DNA of 20,874 nt from Terriglobia bacterium (GTDB taxonomy: Bacteria > Acidobacteriota > Terriglobia > UBA7540): the NCBI GenBank assembly GCA_020072905.1, contig JAIQGB010000128.1:1-20874 (forward strand), read 5' to 3'. A model generated the notes under the pieces. That model did not search any database, was not told where the DNA came from, and saw nothing but the letters and a program-made list of their open reading frames with translations. Position numbers and translations under genes: made by a program. Position 1 is the stretch's first letter; each line of letters opens with the position of its first letter. Below, piece by piece: positions 1 to 9,079 of the stretch.

Positions 1-277
1 GTTGTGGCATATCACCCTCCACATATATGGCTAAGCAGATGGTGTGCCAATTCCCCGGCCGAAGATGGGGAAAGATCCGTCGCCGCTCGCGTTTCAGGGC
101 GACCCTGCCGCCGGGGGGTTGACCCTCAGAGCATTCTACGAACCTCCCCGCCCGGTTTCTGTGCCTGATTCCGGGCCATCGCCGCCGGGGCTTTCAAGCG
201 CGTTCGCCTCTTGCGTAGTCAGGCCGGGTGAAGTATTCTGCGCGCTCTTTGTGAGTCCCTGACCGAAAGTGAGTCCT
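1..277. other. Non-coding left edge upstream of the permease gene
   Basis: No convincing gene is visible here. A 72-codon open frame at 44-262 has proline-rich, low-complexity content and no recognisable domain, so I do not call it. The stretch holds a candidate promoter for the permease at 211-239. The window begins inside this stretch, so the left neighbour is unknown. Confidence 0.6.
211..239 (+). promoter_or_regulatory. Candidate sigma-70 promoter of the APC permease gene
   Basis: A TTGCGT box (211-216) and a TATTCT box (234-239) are separated by exactly 17 bases. The -35 matches consensus at 3 of 6 positions and the -10 at 4 of 6. A start site near 246 would give a leader of about 30 nt before the ATG at 278. 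The call rests on motif matching only. Confidence 0.35.
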
Positions 278-1711
278 ATGAGCGAAGCCACGGACAGTGC
301 CCACGGGGCGACCGGAAGCCCGCAGCCTCAGCTTCAGCGCAAGCTGGGAATCCTGAACGCCACGTCGATCAACATGTCAAACATGATCGGCATCGGACCG
401 TTCATCACGGTCCCGCCGATCCTGGCGACGCTGGGCGGGCCGCAGGCGCTGCTCGCCTGGTTCGCGGGGGCGATTATCGCCATTGCCGACGGACTGGTGG
501 TTTCCGAACTCGGCGCAGCACTACCCAGCTCGGGCGGTGCCTATGTTTTCCTCCGCGACTGTTACGGCCGCGAGCGCTGGGGCAAGCTCATGGCCTGGAT
601 GTTCATCTGGCAGTTTCTTTTCAGCGGCACGCTGGAAATCGCCTCGGGCAGCATCGGCATGGTGCAGTACCTCTCCTACATCTGGAAAGGCCTGGCCGTG
701 CATCCCTGGGGCATCAAGTTCATGGCGGCGGGCATCTCGGCCATCGTCATGCTTTCCCTCTATCGCAAGATCCAGGACATCGCGCGGCTGATGCTCATCC
801 TCTGGATTACCACGCTCGCCACGACGGGATGGGTCATCATCAGCGGCCTCGTCAAGATGAACACGCACCTGGCGTTTGATTTCCCACCGGGAGCCTTCGA
901 TTTGAATTGGGCTTTCTTGGTGGGTCTCGGCAACGGGACGATTCTGGTGATCTACAACTATCTTGGCTACAACCAAGTCTGCTACCTGGGCGGCGAGGTG
1001 AAAAAGCCCGGGCGGACAATTCCTTACGCGGTCATCCTCTCGATTCTCGGCGTGACGGTCATCGACTTCCTTCTGTCGTTCAGCTTCGTTTGCGTGGTGC
1101 CGTGGCGGGAGATGGTGAAGGAAGGCTCGGCGGCCTACAGCGCTGTCGCTTCGGTATTCATGGGTCAGATTTATGGCGAGTGGGCGGCCATCGCAATATC
1201 GGTGTTGATCCTGTTCACGGCGTTTGCGTCGGTCTTTGCCCTGATGCTCGGCTATTCGCGCGTGCCTTACGCCGCGGCGCTCGATGGGGCGTTTTTCCGC
1301 TGGTTCGGTGTGTTGCATCCCCAGGGCGAATTTCCGCACCGCTCGCTGGCGCTGATTGGCGTGCTGTGTATCATCGCCAGCTTTTTCGGGCTGGTGCAGA
1401 TCATTACTGGCCTCATTCTGGCGCGCATTCTGGTCGTATTCATCGGACAAATCATCGGCCTCTTCATTCTGCGCAAGTATCGCCACGAAGTGGTGCTCCC
1501 CTTCAAGATGTGGCTCTATCCCGTGCCCGCCATCCTGGCCATGATTGGCTGGCTCTATGCGTTTGCCAGCCCGGCCGGAGCTCCGGGCGGCTGGAAGTTC
1601 ATGATTTACGCCTTCGGAACCATTGCCGCGGGCTTGGTGGCCTATTTCCTGCTGGCCTGGAAGAAACGCGACTGGCCCTTTGCCTCGCGTGCGCCCTCAC
1701 GAAGGGGCTAG
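278..1711 (+). CDS. APC-family amino-acid permease
   Basis: Predicted inner-membrane transporter of the amino acid-polyamine-organocation superfamily, likely taking up amino acids by proton or sodium symport. The roughly 477-residue protein has about 12 hydrophobic segments, the usual number for the family. The first carries an unwound-helix glycine motif (NMIGIGPFIT), typical of substrate-binding helix 1 in APC transporters. A second conserved patch (PSSGGAYVFLRD) follows helix 2. The C-terminus is short and basic. I use the ATG at 278, which has GTGAG four bases upstream; the frame is also open from a GTG at 269 that has no Shine-Dalgarno. Substrate cannot be read from sequence. The gene stands alone: the next gene starts 335 bases downstream with its own promoter. 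Confidence 0.9.
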   Translation: MSEATDSAHGATGSPQPQLQRKLGILNATSINMSNMIGIGPFITVPPILATLGGPQALLAWFAGAIIAIADGLVVSELGAALPSSGGAYVFLRDCYGRERWGKLMAWMFIWQFLFSGTLEIASGSIGMVQYLSYIWKGLAVHPWGIKFMAAGISAIVMLSLYRKIQDIARLMLILWITTLATTGWVIISGLVKMNTHLAFDFPPGAFDLNWAFLVGLGNGTILVIYNYLGYNQVCYLGGEVKKPGRTIPYAVILSILGVTVIDFLLSFSFVCVVPWREMVKEGSAAYSAVASVFMGQIYGEWAAIAISVLILFTAFASVFALMLGYSRVPYAAALDGAFFRWFGVLHPQGEFPHRSLALIGVLCIIASFFGLVQIITGLILARILVVFIGQIIGLFILRKYRHEVVLPFKMWLYPVPAILAMIGWLYAFASPAGAPGGWKFMIYAFGTIAAGLVAYFLLAWKKRDWPFASRAPSRRG

Positions 1712-2046
1712 CGCCCTTCCAACGTATTGGGCCAATCCTCGATAGTCGGCAGCATCCGGAGGAGGTTGGTGGACAGACCCGAATGCACGGCCCCAACTCC
1801 TTGGAACGGCGCTGGCCTGAATGCCTTCCGCGAGCGGCGCTGGACGATGGGGGCTCGGGCGTCCCGCCGAATTCGAAAAAAGCCAGTTGCACGTACAGTT
1901 ATCGCCGTGTAGAATACAAACAGTCTCTGGGATGGCGCCGCGCCTTGCCGCCTGTGCAGTTCTCCACCAACGCCCGAAGCACGCGTCTCTCGCGAGCCTG
2001 GGAAGCCAGACCTAGGGCCAATCTTCGTGGATGAAAGGTTAAGAAT
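1712..2046. other. Intergenic region between permease and PilZ gene
   Basis: This 335-base stretch has no supported gene. Short overlapping frames exist in several registers but resemble no family. It contains a candidate promoter at 1887-1915 and so a leader of about 125 nt for the PilZ gene. I see no clear terminator hairpin after the permease stop. Confidence 0.6.
1887..1915 (+). promoter_or_regulatory. Candidate promoter of the PilZ coiled-coil gene
   Basis: TTGCAC (1887-1892), a 17-base spacer and TAGAAT (1910-1915, 5 of 6 to consensus) form a good sigma-70-like promoter. Transcription from about 1922 would leave a leader of roughly 125 nt before the ATG at 2047, which has AAGG eight bases upstream. 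Confidence 0.45.
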
Positions 2047-3213
2047 ATGGGACAGAGTCCGTTTGCCAAGAAGGGCCTCTTCCCGCAGGCGCGAACCAAC
2101 CGGCGGCGCAGCTCGCGCATCGACTATAAAATCCCCGTCGTTCTCTCCGGGCGTGATGCCGCCGGGGAGAAGTTCCGCGAAGAAACCGAAACCCTAATCG
2201 TCAGTCTCCACGGGGCCAAGGTTCGCACCAGCCGCCAGGTGCTGGTGGGAATGATGGTGACGGTGGAGAGCGTCCGCACAGGGCAGGGCGGGAAAGCGAT
2301 CTGCGTGCAAGTGTCTGATGCGCCACCTGCCGAAGCGACTCACGATATTGGGCTGCAACTCGTCCATCCCGGGAACATCTGGGGAGTGGAGAACCCGCCA
2401 GCCGATTGGGAGATGGTGGCAGCCGAACTCGGCGGGGGAAGGGTCCCTGTGCCGGCCCCGGCGGGTGCCTCGGCGGCAGCGCCGTGGACGCCGGTAGGGC
2501 CGTCCCCTCCCCCGCCCCGTGCGGCGGAAGTACCACCGGAACTCCTGACTTCGCAACTCGCCGGCCTGGAGAAACGTGCCGCCGATATCGTCGACGGCGC
2601 CGCGCAGACCCTTCGGAGTCGAGCGGACGAAATTGCCAGTGAAGTGCAGCGCGTTTTTCACCAGCAGCTTGAGGTGATGGTGAAAGGGGCTCAGGAACGG
2701 GCCAGCCAAGACATGGAACAGACCTATGCCCAGTTGGAGTCGGCCGTCGAGATCCTCCGGGGCGAGGCGTTGGCGGAGATCGGCCGCGTGGCCGTGCAGG
2801 ATTTCGAGAACAAGTTGGGAGCACTAGTGTCAAGCGTCGAGAACGAGTTGAATAGCCGTGCGGAGAAAGCCGCGACCGACCTGCGGGCAGCCCTGGAGAC
2901 TTTCCGCTCGGAGGCGATGGGCGATGTTGCTCGGGAGGCCGTGACAAACATCGAACAGCGTGTTGCGGAACTGTCGAGCGAGAATGAAAAGCGCATCGCC
3001 CAGAGAATCGATCAGGCGTTTGCAGAACTGGAAACCGCTCTGCTGACGTTCCGCTCCGGCCTCGGCGATGAACTGGCGGCGCGCCAGCAACAGGTTTTGC
3101 AATCGACCGAGCAAGCACTCCGCGCGCGCGTGGCCGCCATGCTTTCCACCGTCCTTACTCCCGCGGGGGAGGCTCCCGCCACCCCGCAACCGGATCCTGC
3201 CGCGAAAAAATAG
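2047..3213 (+). CDS. PilZ-domain protein with long repeat coiled coil
   Basis: A 388-residue soluble protein with no signal peptide. Residues about 16-110 resemble a PilZ beta-barrel. They include the RxxxR element (R20, R24) and a second motif reading IVSLHG at 51-56, where the usual D/N two residues before the serine is isoleucine, so cyclic-di-GMP binding is uncertain. A proline/alanine-rich linker (about 130-170) leads to a helical coiled coil (about 172-375) rich in E, A, Q and R. The coiled coil contains three related units whose leading leucines fall at residues 230, 279 and 328, exactly 49 residues (seven heptads) apart. A weaker fourth copy lies near residue 181. The tail is short and proline-rich. 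PilZ-like domains on coiled coils suggest a signalling or scaffold role; partner and function are unknown. Confidence 0.85.
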   Translation: MGQSPFAKKGLFPQARTNRRRSSRIDYKIPVVLSGRDAAGEKFREETETLIVSLHGAKVRTSRQVLVGMMVTVESVRTGQGGKAICVQVSDAPPAEATHDIGLQLVHPGNIWGVENPPADWEMVAAELGGGRVPVPAPAGASAAAPWTPVGPSPPPPRAAEVPPELLTSQLAGLEKRAADIVDGAAQTLRSRADEIASEVQRVFHQQLEVMVKGAQERASQDMEQTYAQLESAVEILRGEALAEIGRVAVQDFENKLGALVSSVENELNSRAEKAATDLRAALETFRSEAMGDVAREAVTNIEQRVAELSSENEKRIAQRIDQAFAELETALLTFRSGLGDELAARQQQVLQSTEQALRARVAAMLSTVLTPAGEAPATPQPDPAAKK

Positions 3214-3544
3214 CCAAGCCGGCGATTTCTTCGAGGCACGGCATTTTCGTCTGCCGGCGCCGAGGCTCGGCCCAGGCGCATCCCGCAGGTCCGCGCACGC
3301 ATCAGGTCTGATATAATGAGCGATTGTGGGGAAAAGGGTCATTCGCCTCTCGTGCGGATCGTGAGAGGGTTTCCGCGCCGACGAGGGTGATGCTTCTGGA
3401 CCGGCTTCGCGTGCACCCTTCCGACCTCCGGGCCGCTTGCAGCGGCATCCTCTGCGGCCGACACTCCCGGCCATGACTTAGGTCGTAGGGAGGGCGCGAG
3501 CCCCGCCTTATCCTGTTATTGAGAAGGGTTTTTCGAGGGTTCTT
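3214..3544. other. Intergenic region and long korA leader
   Basis: This 331-base stretch has no gene. It contains a perfect extended -10 promoter element (3309-3317) and, downstream, a leader of about 220 nt with several GC-rich inverted repeats. One is CCTCTC/GAGAGG at 3346-3368. Another is GGCCGCT at 3431-3437, which can pair either with AGCGGC (3441-3446) or with GCGGCC (3454-3459). The two pairings are mutually exclusive. I do not recognise a known riboswitch class. Confidence 0.55.
3309..3317 (+). promoter_or_regulatory. Extended -10 promoter of korAB
   Basis: TGATATAAT is a perfect extended -10 element (TGnTATAAT). No good -35 box sits 17 bases upstream, which is typical of extended -10 promoters. 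The predicted start near 3324 gives a korA leader of about 220 nt. Confidence 0.6.
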
Positions 3545-5389
3545 ATGGCAACCACTCATATCGCTGCTCGCGAATCGGAAGCTCCTGTCGAGCCGCAGCG
3601 CGTCGTCAACGACCTTAGCATCCAGGTGGCGACTGTCAACGGCTCGGGCAGCCAGACCGCCAACACTGTTCTCTTACGCGCCATCTTTCAAATGGGAATT
3701 CCTGTCTCCGGCAAGAATCTGTTTCCCTCCAACATCGCCGGCCTGCCGACCTGGTTCACGATTCGCGCTTCGAAGCAGGGCTACATTGCGCGCCGGAAGG
3801 AGATTGATTTCCTGGTGGCCATGAATCCGGAAACAGCGGACGAGGACGTGCGCGACCTGCGGCCGGGCTCCGCGGTGGTTTACGACGAACGCCTGAACCT
3901 GAATCGGCTCCGCCACGATCTGACGTTCTACCCGGTGCCGTTTGACAAGCTCGTGGCGCCTGTCTGCCCGGACGCCAAGCTCCGGAAGCTCGTGCGCAAC
4001 ATGATTTACGACGGAGTTCTGGCCAAACTCCTGGGGATCGAGATGGAGGAGGTCCACAAGGCCCTGCAGAAGCAGTTCCGCAAGAAGGCCAAAGCTGCGG
4101 AGCTCAACTGGAACGCGGCCCAAGCCGGCTACGAGTTTGCAGAGAAGAACCTACCCAAGGCCGACCCCTTTCACCTGACGCGCATGGACGCGACGCGCGG
4201 CAAGATCATTATCGACGGCAATGCGGCCGCGGCCCTGGGTGCGCTGTTCGCGGGCGTCACCGTGGTCACCTGGTATCCCATCACGCCTTCTTCTTCTCTC
4301 TGCGAAACGCTCATTGATTTGATGAAGCGCTACCGCATCGATCCCGAGACCAAGAAGGCGACCTTCGCCATCGTGCAGGCCGAAGACGAACTGGCGGCGA
4401 TTGGCATGGTGCTGGGCGCGGGGTGGGCCGGTGCTCGCGCCATGACCTCGACCTCCGGACCGGGCATCTCGCTGATGTCGGAATTTGTGGGCCTGGGTTA
4501 TTACGCGGAAATTCCCGCCGTGATTTTTGATATTCAGCGCGTCGGGCCCTCGACGGGCCTGCCGACCAGGACGGCGCAGGGGGACGTCCTCTCCACTGCC
4601 TTCCTTTCGCACGGCGACACCAAACACCCGATGTTGTTCCCCTGTTCAGTGGAAGAGTGCTATTCGATGGCCATTGAGGCATTTGACCTGGCGGAAGGGC
4701 TTCAGACACCGGTCTTCGTGATGAGCGATCTCGACCTGGGGATGAACAACTGGATGGCCGACCCGTTCCCGTACCCGGGAAAGCCCATGGCGCGCGGGAA
4801 AGTTTTGAGCAAGGAGGATCTCGAACGCCTGGGCCATTTCGAACGATATCGCGACGCGGACGGCGACGGTGTCGGCTACCGCACTCTGCCCGGAACCGAC
4901 CACCCGGCCGCGGGCTACTTCACCCGGGGCAGCGGCCACGACGAGAGGGCTCATTACACCGAGCGGCCCACGGACTATGTGAGCAACATGGACCGCCTGG
5001 CGCACAAGTTTGAGACGGCGCGCCACCGTGTTCCCAGCCCTGTGATCCGCGAGGCTGCTGGGCACGAGGTGGGGATCATCGCTTACGGAACCAGCCACTG
5101 GGCGATTGTCGAATCCCTTGACCAGCTTCAGCAGGAACACGATATCGACGCGAGCTACTGCCGCGTGCGCGCTTTTCCTTTCAGCGATGAGGTGAAGGAC
5201 TTCATCCGCCGCCACCGTCGTGTTTATGTCGTCGATCAGAACCGCGACGCGCAGATGTGCCAGCTCCTGCGCCTGGACGTGGAGCCGGAAGAGGTAAAGA
5301 AGCTGCGCAGCGTCCTCCATTACAACGGCCTGCCGCTTGACGCGCGGAGCGTGACCGATGCCATCGTCACCCAGGAAGAGGTGAAATAA
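3545..5389 (+). CDS. korA: 2-oxoacid:ferredoxin oxidoreductase, fused gamma-alpha subunit
   Basis: The larger subunit of a 2-oxoacid:acceptor oxidoreductase, which converts 2-oxoglutarate (or pyruvate or a related acid) plus CoA to the acyl-CoA with reduction of ferredoxin in the cytoplasm. The 614-residue protein joins two parts. Residues about 25-200 are the gamma domain, with the glycine-rich stretch NGSGSQTANT and FPSNIAGLPTWF. Residues about 215-600 are the alpha domain, with the conserved YPITPSSSL motif, STSGPGISLMSE and GPSTGLPTRTAQGD. The C-terminal part carries the usual FPFSDEVKDF region. The start has GAGGG five bases upstream. The stop lies two bases before korB, so the two are co-translated. 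The fused arrangement is common in KorAB-type enzymes. KorA is the best guess, but substrate is not certain from sequence. Confidence 0.93.
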   Translation: MATTHIAARESEAPVEPQRVVNDLSIQVATVNGSGSQTANTVLLRAIFQMGIPVSGKNLFPSNIAGLPTWFTIRASKQGYIARRKEIDFLVAMNPETADEDVRDLRPGSAVVYDERLNLNRLRHDLTFYPVPFDKLVAPVCPDAKLRKLVRNMIYDGVLAKLLGIEMEEVHKALQKQFRKKAKAAELNWNAAQAGYEFAEKNLPKADPFHLTRMDATRGKIIIDGNAAAALGALFAGVTVVTWYPITPSSSLCETLIDLMKRYRIDPETKKATFAIVQAEDELAAIGMVLGAGWAGARAMTSTSGPGISLMSEFVGLGYYAEIPAVIFDIQRVGPSTGLPTRTAQGDVLSTAFLSHGDTKHPMLFPCSVEECYSMAIEAFDLAEGLQTPVFVMSDLDLGMNNWMADPFPYPGKPMARGKVLSKEDLERLGHFERYRDADGDGVGYRTLPGTDHPAAGYFTRGSGHDERAHYTERPTDYVSNMDRLAHKFETARHRVPSPVIREAAGHEVGIIAYGTSHWAIVESLDQLQQEHDIDASYCRVRAFPFSDEVKDFIRRHRRVYVVDQNRDAQMCQLLRLDVEPEEVKKLRSVLHYNGLPLDARSVTDAIVTQEEVK

Positions 5390-5391
5390 CC

Positions 5392-6441
<1,050 letters not shown>

Positions 6442-6543
6442 CGCCGCCTGCAATCCGCATCATTCCCGCCGGCCGGGTACGATTTCCCTTTCCGAGACTC
6501 TCAGCGTTCTTGCAGGCCCGTGCCGTGCCCAGTTCTTCTCGCC

Positions 6544-7848
6544 TTACTGGGCATGGTGCTCGAGGTAGTCGAGCAGCACGTTGCTCATCACCTTCACTCC
6601 CACCACCAGGCTATCCTCATCCACATCGAATTCTGGGGTGTGCCACCCGGCGGTGATCCCCTTCGCCTTGTTTCCAACACCCAAGAAGTAGTAGAAGCCC
6701 GGGACCACTTTCTGAAAGTACGAGAAATCCTCGCTGGCCATAAAGGGCTTGAGGGAGACGACGTTGGCATCGCCGACTACGCGCCGCAGGGTGGGCAGAG
6801 TCTCTTCGACCAGTTTGGGGTCGTTGTAGGTGACCGCCGAGCTTTCCTGAAAGTTGAGTTCGAACGTGGCACCGTACGCGGAAGTCACGCCTTCGATGGT
6901 TTGGCGCATCAGTTCCTGCACGCGGCGGTGGACGTCTTCGTCGAGCGTGCGGACGGTCCCCTGCATTTCCACCTCATCCGCGATGATGTTGAACCGGTTC
7001 CCCCCGTGGATGCTCCCGACGGAGATTACCACCGGTTCCAGGGCATTGATGCGACGGCTGGGGATCGACTGCAGCGCCAGGACACAATGGGCGGCGACCA
7101 GGACCGGATCAATTCCAAGGTGCGGCATGGCACCATGCGCCTTTTTGCCGTGAACGACGACCCTGAAGCGGTCGCCGGAAGCCATTGCGGGGCCGGAGGC
7201 GTAACCGATCTGCCCGACTTCGAGGGCAGGATTCGTATGCAGACCAAAGATCGCTTGCGGTCTGGGATTGTCCAGAGCCCCTTCTTTGACCATTAGCGGT
7301 GCGCCGCCCTCTTCGCCCTCCGGTGGCCCCTCCTCGGCAGGTTGGAAGATAAACTTGATGGTGCCGGGAATCCGGTCGCGCATCTTGCTGAGGATTTCGG
7401 CCACTCCCAGTTCCACGGCCATGTGCACGTCGTGCCCGCAGGCGTGTTTAACGCCGGGGTTTTGCGACTTGTAGGGCACATTGATGGTCTCTTGAATTGG
7501 CAGGGCGTCCATGTCGGCGCGCACGGCAACGACCGGACCGGGTTTTGCTCCTTTGAGCAAAGCGACGATGCCGTGGTGGGCGACATCGGTTTTTATTTCA
7601 TCGAGGCCCATCGCGCCAAGGCGCTCCGCAATGACGCGCGCCGTCCGCTTTTCCCGGTTGGAGAGTTCGGGATGCATATGGAAATCGCGCCGCCATGCGC
7701 TGAGTTGCGGCTTGAGTTCCTCCGCCTCACGGGCGATGCCGCGCTCCGGTGGTGGCAGCCTTGCGGGAGCCTTCTGGGATTGTCCTGCGGCCAGGCTCGG
7801 GGAGAGACTCCATAGCAAGCTAATTACGAAGGCGAGATGGAATTTCAT
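6544..7848 (-). CDS. Secreted M20-family amidohydrolase
   Basis: Zinc-dependent amidohydrolase of peptidase family M20 (hippurate/IAA-amino acid hydrolase type), expected to cleave N-acyl amino acids or related amides outside the cytoplasm. Counting from the ATG at 7848, residues 1-21 form a signal peptide (MKFHLAFVISLLWSLSP, then an AAG-type cleavage site). Metal and catalytic residues include CGHD (137-140), the glutamate pair of PAEEGPPEGEE (172-173), HTNP, and ASEDFSYF near the end. The dimerisation lid domain lies between. I choose 7848 because the signal peptide starts there and AAGGTGA lies just upstream. The same frame remains open to an ATG at 7980 with a strong Shine-Dalgarno; that extension looks like a relic of another gene (separate entry) and would bury the signal peptide. 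Confidence 0.9.
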   Translation of the reverse strand: MKFHLAFVISLLWSLSPSLAAGQSQKAPARLPPPERGIAREAEELKPQLSAWRRDFHMHPELSNREKRTARVIAERLGAMGLDEIKTDVAHHGIVALLKGAKPGPVVAVRADMDALPIQETINVPYKSQNPGVKHACGHDVHMAVELGVAEILSKMRDRIPGTIKFIFQPAEEGPPEGEEGGAPLMVKEGALDNPRPQAIFGLHTNPALEVGQIGYASGPAMASGDRFRVVVHGKKAHGAMPHLGIDPVLVAAHCVLALQSIPSRRINALEPVVISVGSIHGGNRFNIIADEVEMQGTVRTLDEDVHRRVQELMRQTIEGVTSAYGATFELNFQESSAVTYNDPKLVEETLPTLRRVVGDANVVSLKPFMASEDFSYFQKVVPGFYYFLGVGNKAKGITAGWHTPEFDVDEDSLVVGVKVMSNVLLDYLEHHAQ

Positions 7849-7980
7849 CGAGGTCACCTTGGCCGAAGCCCTTTGAGTATCAAGCGGGTGGGCGGAGCGG
7901 ACAGCGGCGCTGATTTCCTTTAGGCTTTCTTTGGCGTCATCGACGAGCGCCAAGAACCCCGGCGAATGGTGCTTGGCCAT
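7849..7980 (-). pseudogene. Remnant of a rhodanese-like domain gene, N-terminal tip
   Basis: The 44 codons upstream of the amidohydrolase begin MAKHHSPGFLALVDDAKESL, which from memory closely resembles the N-terminus of small rhodanese-like proteins (pattern HSPGFLxLVxDAKxxxxE). The ATG at 7980 still has an AGGAGG box five bases away. After about 23 residues the resemblance ends, and the frame continues into the amidohydrolase signal peptide. None of the catalytic rhodanese domain (CxxGxR loop) is present. It may be a deletion scar that fused the start of one gene to another, or a translated leader. The assignment is by recognition only and needs alignment. Confidence 0.5.
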
Positions 7981-8002
7981 TCTCCCTCCTGGGGAATTTC
8001 AC

Positions 8003-8032
8003 TTTATACAGGTGTTGGCCGAACGCGCGCAA
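8003..8032 (-). promoter_or_regulatory. Candidate promoter for the rhodanese-relic/M20 frame
   Basis: On the minus strand TTGCGC (8032-8027) is followed after 18 bases by TATAAA (8008-8003, 5 of 6 to TATAAT). This would start transcription near 7996, about 16 bases before the ATG at 7980 and 148 before the amidohydrolase ATG. Confidence 0.35.
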
Positions 8033-8097
8033 CTCCCCCGGAAGCCGGCGCCTGGCGCGGAGGGCGGTGAATCCCAGTTGCCTGCGCTCGAAGGTGG

Positions 8098-9027
8098 TCA
8101 CTTCTTCTCACATTCGAGTTGCAGGCTGAATCCATCGATGCCGCCCTCCTGCGGGACGACGAGCCGTTGGTCTTGGGTCGGGCAGCCACGCTGGCGGAGC
8201 GTCAGGAAATTCGGGCCCGGGATGAGCTCGAGGCTGATGAGTCCGTCGTCGGCCGTTTCGCCCTTGACGTTTTCAATCACCGCTCCATTGGTCCAGACAA
8301 TTTCGCAGCGGACCTTTCCCAGCGGGTCCGTTACCGTCTGACTGACGAGTCGCTCTTGCTCGTCACTCAGTGAGACCAGAGCGTCGAGAATCCCGCGCCC
8401 ATCCGCGCGCGCGGCCGTGCCGGTAATCGAGCCTGCGCCGACCGGGGGCTGGAGTTCGATCTCCACACTGTTGCTCGCGACCTCGCCCTGCCACAATTTG
8501 ATGCCGAGAATGCGTTCCATCTCCGTCGCGTTGGAATACTGGGCACGGGAAACCACCGAGAGCCGGTACCGCCCCCACAAGGGTGTTCCTTTTTCCTTGG
8601 GGCCCGCTTGGGCGGGCAGGAGATTGATTGTGTTTTTTTCCGTCGCGTCCTCGCCGGCGTCAAGTCGCACCAGCCGCGGGCGGGGGAGCCCGACGCTCTC
8701 GAAAACGCTTCCGCGCCCGGGGGCATCAATGCCCACGCCTGCCGGCACGCTCAAAGGCTCGAGCCGAACCTCGAGGGTCGAACCTTCACCGGTCTGACTT
8801 CGTGCGCGATGGTAGAGCCACAGCGGCACCTCACCACCATTGTGAAAATGCAGGGTGACGCGCGCGGGATAAGGTGCGGCGATGGCCGGCTGTTCCACAG
8901 AGATCAGAAGCTTGAGGTCATCAGCCGCCGTGGTTTGCGTTGGGACTGAGACCGCAAGCGCCGCGGCGAGGAGAGCCCACGCAGCTGCGTGCCGGCGACT
9001 GCCGACGGGTTGGCGGGATTCTGCCAA
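8098..9027 (-). CDS. Secreted protein of unknown function
   Basis: A 309-residue protein with an N-terminal signal peptide (basic RRH followed by an alanine/leucine core, cleavage near residue 34). Two probable beta-sandwich regions follow. Residues about 38-200 contain repeated hydrophobic/polar alternation, including LHFHNGGEVPLWLYH. A C-terminal part from about residue 202 (GAGSITGTAARADGRGIL) resembles a carboxypeptidase-regulatory-like or Ig-like fold. No catalytic motif is visible and I do not assign a function. The only in-frame start near the signal peptide is TTG at 9027. A perfect TATAAT ends six bases upstream, so the mRNA may be leaderless. The rlmI-like gene ends 52 bases upstream on the same strand. 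Confidence 0.75.
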   Translation of the reverse strand: MAESRQPVGSRRHAAAWALLAAALAVSVPTQTTAADDLKLLISVEQPAIAAPYPARVTLHFHNGGEVPLWLYHRARSQTGEGSTLEVRLEPLSVPAGVGIDAPGRGSVFESVGLPRPRLVRLDAGEDATEKNTINLLPAQAGPKEKGTPLWGRYRLSVVSRAQYSNATEMERILGIKLWQGEVASNSVEIELQPPVGAGSITGTAARADGRGILDALVSLSDEQERLVSQTVTDPLGKVRCEIVWTNGAVIENVKGETADDGLISLELIPGPNFLTLRQRGCPTQDQRLVVPQEGGIDGFSLQLECEKK

Positions 9028-9033
9028 GAATCC

Positions 9034-9039
9034 ATTATA
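9034..9039 (-). promoter_or_regulatory. Consensus -10 box at the start of the 8098-9027 gene
   Basis: TATAAT read on the minus strand. The expected transcription start (about 9027-9028) coincides with the TTG start codon, suggesting a leaderless transcript. No good -35 box is seen; the best hexamer at 17 bases matches only 2 of 6. Confidence 0.45.
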
Positions 9040-9079
9040 CCGAGGGATGGGCGTGGCTCCAGTGGCGACTTCACCCCGG

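Noticed and set aside
44..262. 72-codon open frame at the left edge
   Set aside because: Proline-rich with no family resemblance, no ribosome-binding site, and it overlaps the candidate permease promoter.
6442..6543. Possible terminator between korB and the M20 gene
   Set aside because: Only weak, short GC palindromes are visible and there is no U-tract, so I cannot support a site.
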